This document shows positions 10,767-21,589 of a DNA stretch of 64,000 nt, one piece after another. The notes beneath the pieces are model-generated. The model saw only the letters and a list, made by a program, of their open reading frames with translations, was not told the DNA's origin and searched no databases. How positions within the stretch are numbered: position 1 is the stretch's first letter; each line of letters starts with the position of its first letter. Source of the stretch: Pleurotus djamor (Eukaryota > Basidiomycota > Agaricomycetes > Agaricales > Pleurotaceae); NCBI GenBank assembly GCA_029747585.1, contig JAPEVF010000046.1:62001-126000 (forward strand), in the 5' to 3' direction. The translations under genes were made by a program, and so were the position numbers.

Positions 10767-13700
10767 ATGTCGTCCAAGCTGCGATTCCTCTCGTTTACAT
10801 GCCTCTCGTTTGCTATCTCGGGTTCGTCGCTTTTCTGTCTGATGATGCCGATAACCAGCTGAATACCTCCACCAGCCCACGCTATGGCCGCGCTTCAAGC
10901 GCTCCAGGTCAACAAAATCCAGTCCGAATGCGGCGTGCTCTACAAAGTTGTTGCCGGTGACGGCTGCTGGGCTATTGCGAACAACGCCCACATTACCCAA
11001 AAGCAACTCGAAGCTCTCAATCCCGGTCTCAACTGCGGCACCCTTGCACCTGGCGATGGTCTTTGCCTCCAACTGCCTTGCTCCAAACGCTACGAGGTCA
11101 AGAACGGTGAATGGTGCGCTAAAATCCAGGACGAGCAGAAGGTATCCCAGGCCGAAATGGAGTCCCTCAATCCCGGGCTTGTCTGCGAAGAACTCTTTCC
11201 CGGTCAACATATCTGCCTTGCCGCCCCTGAAGAACTTCCTCCCACCGATGATAATACCCCGCCAACTCTGCCACCCACTACCGAAGAGCCTGATGCCATC
11301 GTTCGCTGCGATTTCAATCTTCCGATCGCCGTTGGGGATACTTGCGAAAGCATCGCCACCTACTATGGCATCCAACTCAGCCAGTTGACCGCCATGAACG
11401 CTAAGCTGGACTGCAAAGCGCTCCATCCTGGTGAAGCGCTGTGTGTCAAGCCTGCGTGCTCGGAGGTCTACAACGTATGTCATATTACCTTCTTCGTTGT
11501 CTTCTCGGCTTACAATTTTCGTGTCAGGTTCAAAAAGATGATACTTGCGCCAAGGTCGAGGGCGAGTTCTCTCTGAAGAAGGACCAGCTTGCATCTCTCA
11601 ACCCAGGCCTTTCCTGCGATAAGTTCGTGCCCGGCCAGGTCCTCTGTGTTGCAGAACCTCCTGCAGAAGAGGAAGTACCATATACTCCTGGTCTTCTCTA
11701 CCGAGACCAATATCCTATGTTGTCTCCGGGTTCGACCGTCCCTCAGTCACAAGTCCTGTCCTTTGTCAATTCTCCTCAACCTAGGGACTCCTTCTTCGGC
11801 GATGTCGTATTTCAACGTGCGTATCCTCTGTCTACTCCTTTGGCGGTATAATTTAATATATATTGCGCAGATGACTCCCAACACAAGGCCACTTTTACCA
11901 GACTCGATGCTAACGGCGATGGTAAACTTGGTCTCGACGAACTCACCGAGATCTTTGCGGCTAACCCCCGTATCTCTCGTGGCGTTCACGAGATTGATGA
12001 CAAGATGACCCATGACAATTTTGCCAAACGTGTGATGGAAACTGCCGACCTCAACAGTGCGTTTATATCAACCCCGATCAGGCGTGCCCTTGTTAACTCG
12101 ACTTTTCTCAGAGGATGGTTTCATTGACGTCGACGAGTATCTCAGCGCCATCTTTGTCACTCAAAACGCGACAAACTATGCCACTGAGCTCGCCCTCCAA
12201 GGCGAAAATGGTCTTAGCCAAGAGCGTGTGTATCTCAGTCCATTTCTGCAAAGTGTGTTGATATTAACCGTCAAACAGGTGCTATCCCTCTTCTTGTTAT
12301 CGGGTTGGCTGGACTCGCCGCTTTATTCGTCGGTCTGAGCTTCGCGGATATGATGAGGGAGCTTGAAAGGAAGAGTCGTGTCAAGGCTGGCGACATGCTC
12401 AAGTACCTTGAGATCACGCATTGGGACAGAGGACAGGAACCTGAACCAAAATGTGCTGCTTACACCTACTATTCCACGTCCTGTGCCGCACTTGGACATC
12501 ATTGGTCGTCGCATTGCTCAGAGGGAGGAGAGAAGGTCTTCGATAGCAGGTGCGACCGTCGAACTCTTCCACTGCCTCTCGTATTACTAATCCTCTTGGA
12601 CAGCTGCCGCAAGCCCTTTGCCGATGGAGCCAAAGGTTGTGGATTCCTCGGATGTTCCTCTCTTTGTAAGTCACCCATCACCCTCATCCACCGAATCCGG
12701 TCTAAAGATGTTTTCAGGCTATAAGGTCAATACGGATGGATGTGACTGCGACGCGCTCAAGTACTCTGTGAGCTTTCTTCACAATGATTTCTTGGCATCT
12801 CCTGATTGATTCGTTCTAGGCTGAGGAAGGAGTTGCATATGATGACCCCCCTTTGTCTACTACTGATGAGTCGGGTGTTGGCTCTTGTCGCAAGAAGTGT
12901 CGCGGCCAGAACAATTGCATTGGGTATGTATCTCTCTAACTCGACCTCTTACGGTACATTGACCCTTAAATAGGTTCAGCGTTTCTCCTGGAAAGAGTGA
13001 TCGCAGTGTCACCTGCAAGACATTTGGTCTGATGGCTATCAAAAAGAGTCAAGACCGCTCTGCCTCATTCATGCTCAGCCCGTCGTGCCCCGTTCCTCCT
13101 GAAGGCTTCACCGCTTTCACTTTCGCCCAGCTTATGCGTTCTCAACTCATTGGTGCTATTATCTCGAACGTCTATACCGCCAAACGCTCCATCTCCCTCG
13201 GCAGACGCGACAGCGAGAAGTGCCCCACCAAGCCTCCCAAGAGACGCGACTTGGCCGGTTTGTACGAGAACCATTGGAATGTTTCTGGCGAAGTTCCTCT
13301 CTTCCAAAACTTCACTTCCTGGAACTCCACTCTCGACTTCGAACCTACCACTCAGAACATCACCCGTCGCCAACTTGGACTCCGTGTCGACTACCGCAGT
13401 ACATACCCCCAAACTGTCAAGGGACAAGGTCCTTCTAGTTGGTGCTCTTCGTACACCTTTACCAGCGTCGTTGAAGTGAGTCACATAACCCAAATTTGAC
13501 TGCCGCAGACTAATTCTTTGCCATAGGGCAGCGTGATGCGCAAATTCAAGAGGTCAACGAACGTTCCTCTGTCCCCCCTCTGGGTTGCTTGGTGTCGTGC
13601 TGGTACCACCGCAGGCTTCGGAAGTTGGTTCACCGACCTCTACAACAAAGTTGGCAACAGTTACTTGGCCACTGAGTCTTGTATGCCCTTCACGCTCCTC

Positions 13701-14697
13701 CGTCCCTCAAACAGTGAATGCGCGGTATGCTTCCATGCCTTCATCTTTCATAATTCTGAACTAACGTGTTTTCAGAGCAATGGATGCGCTGCGAGCGAAT
13801 ACGGAAAGCTTCCCTACATCACTTCCACGGTCCGCATCCACTCTGCCATCACGGCCTACGGTGTCGACGATACCCAAATCGATAAGATCAAGGAGCATCT
13901 TTCGGTGCGCTTGAAGCCCTTCCCCCTATTTTTGTCTTGTTAACTTCTTGTAGAACGTCGGCCCGGTTTACATGGTGGTATATATCTTAAGCTTCCTTCA
14001 CTACGTTTTCGTTTTCGTTGACATTCAATTCCTGTAGTTCCATGTTAGTGATGGGTTCTCGGCATACGGCGAGGCCTTGCGCAACAGTCAAAAGCCAGAG
14101 AACGAGATGGTTTACTACGATGGCCACCCATCCTTCCCAACGACCTGTGGTTATGGTCTTCATGCTAGTACGCACCGCTATATCGTGGCAGCCATGTTTC
14201 TGATCAACGACCTGTAGTGACTGTCGTCGGCTACGGACACTACGTTCGTGACACGGACCCTTGTGGCATCAAACCCCGACTCTACTGGATCGTGCTCAAC
14301 AGCTGGGGCTCTTCGTAAGGACAATTACCGACCGTTTCTACTCTCTCTCTGACTTGGACCTATGCCACAGGTTCGGTCGTAATGGACATGTCTTCAGTGA
14401 GTACTTTCTTTTCTTTTCCTCCGGGATCGACACTGACCTGTTTGTTCGTGTCAATAGTCGAAGTTGGAAGTGAGTAGACCATTGCGTCGACATCCTACCA
14501 TCATAATGAGCGAATACCTAACTTCAATTTCTAGGTTTGTCCAACACTCACTACGAGTCATGGGGTGTCAAGGTGAGATCTACTTGCAATTTTTCTATTC
14601 TAAACGATGCTAAATGTGTCTGATGAAGGTCAACGAAGGCTCCCAATGGGTCTTCAACGACTTGCCCACCGGTCACGCTGACCTCAGAGACCCTTAA
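10767..14697 (+). CDS. LysM x4 / EF-hand / membrane / papain-like peptidase protein, copy 2
   Basis: Tandem paralogue of the gene at 2980-6919 with the same order of parts. A signal peptide (MSSKLRFLSFTCLSFAIS) leads to four LysM repeats (about 10935-11075, 11085-11220, 11305-11455, 11530-11655) and an EF-hand pair (DANGDGKLGLDE near 11910, then DGFIDVDEY near 12115). A hydrophobic segment LAGLAALFVGLSFA (about 12305-12345) follows, then a Cys-rich region and a C1 peptidase domain. The triad is complete: Cys at 13443-13445 in QGPSSWC, His at 14161 (LHA before VVGYG), Asn at 14298 in LNSWG. It lacks the intron that copy 1 carries at the catalytic Cys. I see no stop or frameshift. Conservation of the whole triad in both copies argues for active enzymes. 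No I29-type propeptide was recognised. Confidence 0.85.
14458..14469 (+). other. 12-nt micro-exon in peptidase copy 2
   Basis: TCGAAGTTGGAA between CAATAG and GTGAGT encodes the core of I-E-V-G-S, matching the micro-exon at 6715-6726 of copy 1. Confidence 0.8.
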
Positions 14698-14888
14698 AAA
14701 TACGGCAATTAGGTACTTACTGACTCTAGATCTGCCCTCACCTTACAAAGTTCGAATTATTATTACTATAATCAATGCTCATCGTTGTAATGAGAATCTG
14801 AACATATGTTATATCCTTTTGCAAACGTTATAAGAATGACGGTGCCATGGGACATTGAAGAGAAGCTAGGAACGAAAAGGACGAACTA

Positions 14889-15300
14889 CTAGTAACCAGC
14901 AGCACCAGGCGCATGATCACCGTCTCTCTTCAAGCGCAGCAAGACTTCTTTGAACCTCGTCAAATCAGTGGTGCCAGCCCCAGTTCGAGCAATCGTTTTG
15001 CTCTGAGAGTTTTGAAGCTCGATATAGTCGCAAATACGCTCCCAGGTCGTTCCGTGAGAGATGCTATCAGTCAGCTTGGAGAGGTATTCAGCTTCTTCCT
15101 CCCTAACGAAGAGAAGTTAGAAATGGGGCGAGTGCTTTGAGCAGTGAGCATGCGTACTTGTTCTCTTTAATGGCTCTCTCTTTCTTCCTGGCATATCCCT
15201 CATAGAACTCATCGATAGAACGCTCGGCAGCAAAGATAGTCTCTTGTCGTTTCTNNTTNNNCNGCNTTTTGATCTCATCTACATAATAGGTTGGCCGTCC
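14889..15300 (-). pseudogene. clathrin light chain, 3' fragment
   Basis: The minus strand encodes the conserved C-terminus of clathrin light chain: ETIFAAERSIDEFYEGYARK, then an intron at about 15104-15160, then GTTWERICDYIELQNSQSK and DLTRFKEVLLRLKRDG, ending HAPGAAGY with the stop at 14889-14891. Clathrin light chain binds the heavy chain and controls coat assembly at membranes. The upstream part is interrupted by a cluster of Ns (15255-15267). Nothing matching the N-terminal half appears before the laccase ATG at 15562. The space available (about 260 bp) is too small for the missing half plus introns. I call it a truncated relic, though a missassembled complete gene is possible because of the Ns. 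Confidence 0.75.
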
Positions 15301-15494
15301 ATGGCGGCAACATGGCGGAACTCGTTCACCGTGTTTCACCGCCTTGCAAATGGGCCAAATCATGCTGAAATATCCCCCTTCTCTGGTCATTGGGAAAGCC
15401 GTTGTGTGAACAGCTTGTAAATATTGACTCAGGTCTTCTCTCACAGTCGCGATCTCCACCTGATCCTAGCGCACAAATGTCTCTTCCTTGTTGG

Positions 15495-15502
15495 GATATA
15501 TG
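15495..15502 (+). promoter_or_regulatory. TATA-like element of the laccase gene
   Basis: GATATATG lies about 65 bp upstream of the laccase start, a usual position for a fungal TATA element. It is supported only by sequence and distance. Confidence 0.45.
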
Positions 15503-15561
15503 TTCGTAGTTAAAAGCCAGGTCAGCTCTACTCTTCTCTCTACGCCCCAGATACTCACAAG

Positions 15562-18312
15562 ATGGCGCCGTTCTCACCACTTCTCGCTCTCCTGGCTCTT
15601 CTGCCTGATGCTTTCGCCGCCACCAAGCAGCTAGATTTCCACATAAGGAACGATGTTGTCTCACCTGATGGCTTTGAGCGCAGGTCTGCCCTTTGCTCCA
15701 GCCCATTGGCATGAATCTCATCATGAATCACCAGTGCTATCACGGTCAACGGTATCTTCCCTGGTACCCGTATGTTACACCCGTCTAGCCCTGCAAAGTT
15801 CTCATACTGACTGTCCTTGGGTAATAGCTGTGATTTTACAGAAGGGGGACAAAGTTCAGGCAAGCACCCTATCTATAAATGCCAGTTTCACTCGAGACCG
15901 TCGCTGACTCCGAGATTCGCGCAGATCAATACTCACAACGAGCTCACGGATCCTGGAATGCGCCGGAGCACGTCAATTGTGAGATTGCTTACTTCTCCAG
16001 ACGTCAAACACACATTCAATCCGTGAATTTAGCATTGGCACGGACTATTTCAACATAAGACCTCCGGTATGGATGGCCCATCGCAAGTCTCGTTCATCAC
16101 CTACTTGTTCCATAGGACTGACCCAGTAATTGCAGATTTGTTAACCAATGCCCCATTCCTCCAAACTCAACCTTCTTGTGAGTATCGGTAGCGAGAATGG
16201 ATGGGTTCGTATCCTGATTAGGTTCTTCAGGTATGACTTCGATACTGCGGGCCAAACTGGGAATTATTGGTGATTACCGGTACCCTTGCTACGAGGAGAT
16301 ATCTGTCTAACGAATTTTTGATACTAAGGTACCATTCCCATTTGTCCACTCAGTATTGTGATGGGCTGCGTGGCGTCTTCATTGTTTATGGTATGAGGTC
16401 CGTTTTCTAAGAGACTTTTGACTCATATCTCCGTAGATCCCGACGACCCTCTCAAGCATCTCTACGATGTCGACGATGGTAAGAATTTGCCGCTACGTCT
16501 CACTCATAGCTCCTCACGTTCTCTGCAGAAAGCACGATCATCACCCTCGCCGACTGGTAAGGACTCATGCGACGCCCAACGCTTATCATTTGTATCTCAC
16601 GCTTCAACGCTACCCATAGGTATCACGACCTCGCACCTCATGCTCAGAACCAATTTTTCCAAACTGGACTTGTCCCCATTCCCGATTCTGGCTTAGTGAA
16701 TGGTGTCGGCCGCTTCAAGGGCGGCCCTCTGGTTCCCTATGCTGTCATCAATGTGGAGCATGGCAAACGTTACAGGTATAACCTCCTTCGCTTCATGTTA
16801 AGTACGCCTATGACTCACTCCAGTGAAGATTCCGTCTCATCCAGATATCGTGCAGACCGTTCTTTACCTTTTCTGTTGACGGCCATACATTCGATGCTAT
16901 TGAATTTGACGGTGTTGAGCACGATCCTACGCCCGCTCAGAACGTTGATATCTATGCTGGTGAGTAGACTATCATGGTCAATATCACATATAATGACAAT
17001 TACACGCCTTCACTAGCTCAACGCGTCTCAATTATCTTGAATGCCAACCAAACCGTTGGGAACTATTGGATTCGCGCTCCGTGAGTTGATGCCTTGCGAT
17101 GGGGAACATGATGACTGACAATTCTCCTTTAGCCCGACTGGTGGAAATCCTGACAATAATCCTAACTGTGAGACTGCTCTATCTTGACCACGGACGCGGC
17201 TCATAGACAATTTTAGTCGATCCCAACCTTTCCAAGGCAATTCTCCGGTACAAGGGCGCCCCTAATGTGGAACCCACCACTGACCCCACTGTCGGCGGCA
17301 AGAAACTTGACGATGCTGATATGCACGTACGTACTTTATACTTTCTAGTGAAGCACCTTCCATCCTGACCCTTCCCTACGAACAGCCCATTGCCTCGGAA
17401 GGCCCAGGCAACCTAGGACAAGGTCCTGCCGACATGTCCATCNAACTTGGCCATTTCTCAAGTGAGCAAAGAAATCAACTTCACGAACGACCGCTAATCG
17501 ATTCCCAGCCCAATCTACCTTTCTTCGATATAAACGGCATTTCATACGTCTCCCCATCTGTCCCGGTCCTGCTCCAGATGCTTAGTGGAGCCAGGCGCCC
17601 ACAAGATTTCCTACCATCAGTACGATTATATTGTTCTTGTCGCATCCCTTCCCTGATTTGTCTCGTAGGAGCAAGTATTCATCCTTCCAGCCAACAAGAT
17701 TATCGAAGTTTCGATCCCAGGCGCTGGTGCTCATCCCTTCCATTGTGCGTCACATCGTTTTTCAATGAAATCCCGCTGAAGCTGCTCCCTCATAGTGCAC
17801 GGCCATACATTCGACATCGTTCGAACGTCACGTAGCGAGGTCACTAACTTGGTGAACCCTCCCCGCCGAGACGTCGTTCCCAGTGAGTTGCCTTGATGTG
17901 ATATTTCGTGCTGTATTTTAACCTATCGGTGTAGTCAACGGTGGCAACACAACTTTCCGCTTCTGTAAGATACTCTATTTTCCCCTCTCAATGCTCAGTC
18001 ATTGAAATTGTCCTTAGTCTCTGGCAACTCCGGCGCTTGGTTCTTGCATGTGAGTCTCATCCGAATGATGCCTTCTATGTCCCCGGTTACCAACTATCAA
18101 TACAGTGCCATATTGACTGGCATCTCGAAGCTGGTCTTGCCATTGTTTTCGCAGAGCGTCCTGCAGAAGTCAATGAAGGCGAACAGGCGCAGATCGTTCC
18201 CCAAGACTGGAGGTGAGTGATTCTCATGTACAACATGCTTTTAGTACTGAATTCGCCGCTTAACAGGACTTTGTGCCCCATGTATGATGCCCTCGCCCCC
18301 GAGTTCCAATAG
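15562..18312 (+). CDS. laccase (multicopper oxidase)
   Basis: Secreted copper oxidase that couples oxidation of phenols to reduction of O2 to water. The start at 15562 gives a signal peptide ([20 protein letters not shown]). The four copper signatures are present: HWHGLFQ (about 16035), [13 protein letters not shown] (about 16330), HPFHLHGH (split near 17745) and [14 protein letters not shown] (split, about 18045-18150). The residue ten after the T1 Cys is Leu, typical of a class 2 laccase. At least a dozen short introns interrupt it, two with GC donors. The single N at 17443 looks like an inserted base, because dropping it restores the family pattern. It ends at TAG 18310-18312. The gene appears intact. 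Neighbours do not suggest a dedicated pathway. Confidence 0.93.
15860..15924 (+). other. GC-AG intron in laccase
   Basis: GTTCAG is followed by GCAAGC, and the intron ends GCGCAG before ATCAATACT (65 nt). Splicing here joins KGDKVQ to [12 protein letters not shown], the expected laccase sequence. No GT donor nearby gives this reading. Confidence 0.75.
16083..16135 (+). other. second GC-AG intron in laccase
   Basis: The donor GCAAGT follows GGCCCATC, and the acceptor TTGCAG precedes ATTTGTTAACC (53 nt). The join gives DGPSFVNQCPI, the conserved laccase motif. Using the nearby GT would break the frame. Confidence 0.8.
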
Positions 18313-18996
18313 AGGGATCTACCACCAGCTTGAGCATGCACATTCATACCACTCTTTAACACAGATTGTTAGCCTAATTTTATATCAAGAATGTATTTGA
18401 CAACTGAAATTTCCCTTTAAAGCACTGAATATGCTGAAGAGGCCGAGCTTGGGTGTGATTAAAAGGCAGAAATGAGGCGTTTCTTCTGGCAACGCCGTCA
18501 ATCTCTGGTCCATTGCATGGAGTCTAATGCTCCGAAACATCGGCCTACTCCAGCCAGACGTTGTGATACATAGGCCGGGCTGTGTAAAGGTCAACACAAT
18601 GCGGCGGCTCCTAACTCCTAATACACGGTGTTGTGATTTCGTCGATGACTCGACTACTCTAGACGCCGACTGATGTGGTTCTCATTTCCCCCTTTCCTGC
18701 GGGCAATACTTGCTCGCTGCTCCTCGCGCTCACCGTTCGTTTCGATCCAATTCGCATCGAACTATTGAATGGGGACCTTTGCTGAAGTCTACAACGGCAC
18801 TAAGCAGTCACCGCCGATTGAACAGCATTTTGCGCGGATGTCAGCCTCAGAATTCCAGAAAGCTTGTCAGCCACTTATCCGCACTGGAAGTATATAATCT
18901 GAGTCTCCCCCAATGCCCCGCTTTCTTTCCTCACTTTGAACTAGCACCTTGCTTAACCAAAGTACCAGTATCAGTATCTCTTCGACGTCTATCACG
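18313..18996. other. intergenic, laccase to kinase
   Basis: No gene recognised. A TATATAA at 18891-18897 lies about 100 bp before the kinase start and is a plausible core promoter element. Confidence 0.4.
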
Positions 18997-20843
18997 ATGA
19001 TCTCATTCACCGTCTTCAACGTCCTTACCTTCGTTCTTGTCGCTCTTTTCATCCTCACCGCCCTCGTCAGGGTCTGCTTGCTCCCGGTCAAGGTCTTCGC
19101 TGCTGCAGACGGTTGTGTATACTTCGTCATTCGCATGCCTCCTGTTATCGCCACCGTCGCGTTCGTCCTTCGCGAAATTGGTGACTTGCTCATAGCCTTG
19201 GCCCCTTTTATCGTGGACGTAGTCACCATCGTCACCGCGATCACGATCCTGCGCGTTCTCTCGTCCCTGGAGCGCACTCCTATTCGATGCCTCGATGTCG
19301 TCTTGTATTCTGGTCCTCGTCGCCTTCCTCTCCTCCCGGGAGGGCCCGCGTCTCTCTCGCCGTCGCTGGAATTGGTTGCTTACACCGGAAACCGAAACGT
19401 CGGCTGCATCGAAATATCGTCTCAGCCCCTTTCCTCTACACCGAGCCTCATCGCCGACTCGTCCACAAGTGCCTTCTCTTCCGTTGCGCCCTGCACCCCA
19501 GACCAATCTCTGGAATTTTCCCTCGTACACCCAACATCGATCGAGATCGTTGACGAACCTGCGTCCTCTGCGTCATTATTGCCCTGCATCCCCTCCTCTC
19601 CCACTATCCGCCAGCTTCAAGTAACAGAGGACAAGCCAATTCCAACATCATATGGTCCACTTATCGGGGGCAAGGAGCGCGTCACGCCCATGCTCGTTCA
19701 AGTCAACGGACGATCTGAGTTCTCCGACTTCCCCATCAGGGACCTACTCGTTGAGGGTGTACTTGGCCAGGGTGCTTTCGGGACCATCCTCCTCGCCTTG
19801 AAGGATGGAGAGACGTACGCCGTGAAGAAGATTGAGAAGGCGCAAGACCCGAAATTGGCGAAGGTCCAAAGGAAATTCATGCGCAACGAGATTGAGGCCC
19901 AGTCGATGATGTCTGAGACCGAGGCATTCTTTGTCGGATTGAGAGGAGCTTATGAATCTTCCACGCATTATTTCCTCATTATGGTGAGTCCTCTCATTCT
20001 CACGAATGCCTACAACATGTTCTGACTATCTCATAGCCATTCTGTCAAGGTGGTGATTTGGAAGGCTGGATTAGCCACGAGAAGCGTTTCTCGCCAGAGC
20101 GCACGGTTATTGTGGTTGCACAAATAGTAAGTCCATGCCCTCTCCTTCTTACCGTTTGACCAAGGCTGATCCCCTTATTTATAGCTTCATATGATTGACT
20201 TGATGACCCAGAAAGGCGTCCTCCACCGAGACCTCAAACCCGCGAACCTTCTCCTCGACCAGAACGGTTACGTTCGTGCCAGCGACTTCGGCTTTGCTCA
20301 CCGCTACATGTGGGTTCCCCGGGCTCGACGTAACGACCTCTACAATGACAAAGCATACGAATTGAACGACTCACTCGGAACCCCAGCATACGCACCGCCA
20401 GAAATGATGGTTGGAGAGGAGTACAACCGATGGGTCGATTTATACGCACTTGGAATTATGACTTACGAAATGTTGACTGGAGAGGTAAGTTGTCTCATCT
20501 CCTCCCGTTTGTCTGATCTCAACATCCTTCCAGATACCTGACCGTGATGAACTGGAGACGGAGAGCGGAACAATACTTGACCATCCCGACTTCAGCGCCG
20601 TGCGACCGGAGCACGCCCAATACCTCGACTCTGACGCCCTCGATTTTATCAAGACTCTCGTTTACAACCCACTTGAACCATATGCCCGTACAAGCATCTC
20701 ATCCCTCAAGACTCACACTTTCCTTCGCAATGCGTAAGTTTTTCATCAAAATAGTTCCAGATGGCTTCGTTGACATGTCTCATATATCTATCAACAGCCC
20801 TTGGAAAGAAATTGAAAACAACGAGGAGTTCGCCATCATATAG
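18997..20843 (+). CDS. membrane-anchored serine/threonine protein kinase
   Basis: The first ATG in frame (18997) begins a strongly hydrophobic N-terminus (VFNVLTFVLVALFILTALV) with further hydrophobic stretches up to about residue 85. A Ser/Pro-rich linker follows. The kinase domain starts near 19720 with LGQGAFGTILLA (glycine loop) and YAVKKIEK (ATP Lys). It contains HRDLKPANLLLD, SDFGFAH and GTPAYAPPEMM, so all catalytic residues are present. The style resembles AGC-group kinases, but I see no C-terminal hydrophobic motif. At least three short introns lie within it (about 19983-20037, 20128-20184, 20485-20533), with one more before the last exon. It ends PWKEIENNEEFAII. The substrate is unknown. 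Membrane anchoring is inferred from hydrophobicity. Confidence 0.85.
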
Positions 20844-21093
20844 GGAGATATCACTACGAACTACCAATTATGCCCATACGAATCATCTAACTTATGTATA
20901 TCTATCTAACGATCCTATGCCACTTACTTTCACGCTTGAATCCTTTGAGGCTATCACTCATTCGAAGAAAGATCGATTCTGGTCATCCCAGGGAACGCTC
21001 CTATTCATCCCTCGGCCCCTCGTGTATCTCCTAAGGCCACTCCCTTGTCGCCAAACAAGCACAAACCGATTCTCCCAACCGTGCTCCTCCACC

Positions 21094-21489
21094 ATGGCCA
21101 TCGACGAAGCTAAAGCCGCCGCAATTAGAGGTATGCCTTCCTTTTCACCTACACAAATCCTTTATTGACCTTATTTCTCTGTCTCCACCTCTTCTGCTTG
21201 AATTGGTGCTTCATATACACAGCCAAGCTCGAGGAGCGTGACACCCACATCCGTGAATCATGGGTTCGTGCCATGGAAGCCCGTCTTGTTCGTGAAGAGC
21301 TGGAAAAGTGCCAGAAGTCGGAAGGAGTGAATCACTACGAGAACTGTAAATGGCTTTCGGAGAAGTACATCCAAATGCTGAAAGACAACCAGGTCCGTCG
21401 GTGTTTAAGTATCTTCTCTATGTGTGCTGACATTCGGGTGTGAACGTTTGTGTCGTCAGGTCAAAGGCTATAAACGTATAGAAGCTTGA
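21094..21489 (+). CDS. complex I accessory subunit, NDUFB10/12 kDa type
   Basis: A small three-exon gene encoding about 75 residues: MAIDEAKAAAIR, then EERDTHIRESWVRAMEARL, a Cys-containing helix (EELEKCQ), NHYENCKWLSEKYIQML, and a last exon VKGYKRIEA. The two Cys residues and the motif EGVNHYENC match the fungal 12 kDa subunit of mitochondrial NADH:ubiquinone oxidoreductase, homologous to NDUFB10. That subunit lies in the membrane-arm periphery, on the intermembrane-space side. Introns are near 21132-21222 and 21392-21459. Confidence 0.8.
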
Positions 21490-21589
21490 AACCAACTTGT
21501 TACCCTGTCATCCTACACTTCGTCAATCAGTTTGGCTTACTTCTCTCTGAATCACAATGCTCTGCATCAAGGCTATAATACACATGAAC

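Noticed and set aside
10665..11594. Minus-strand open frame of about 310 codons
   Set aside because: It is antisense to the LysM exons of copy 2, which carry clear domain motifs. It looks like a shadow of their codon bias.
13065..13493. Minus-strand open frame inside the second peptidase gene
   Set aside because: Antisense to conserved peptidase exons.
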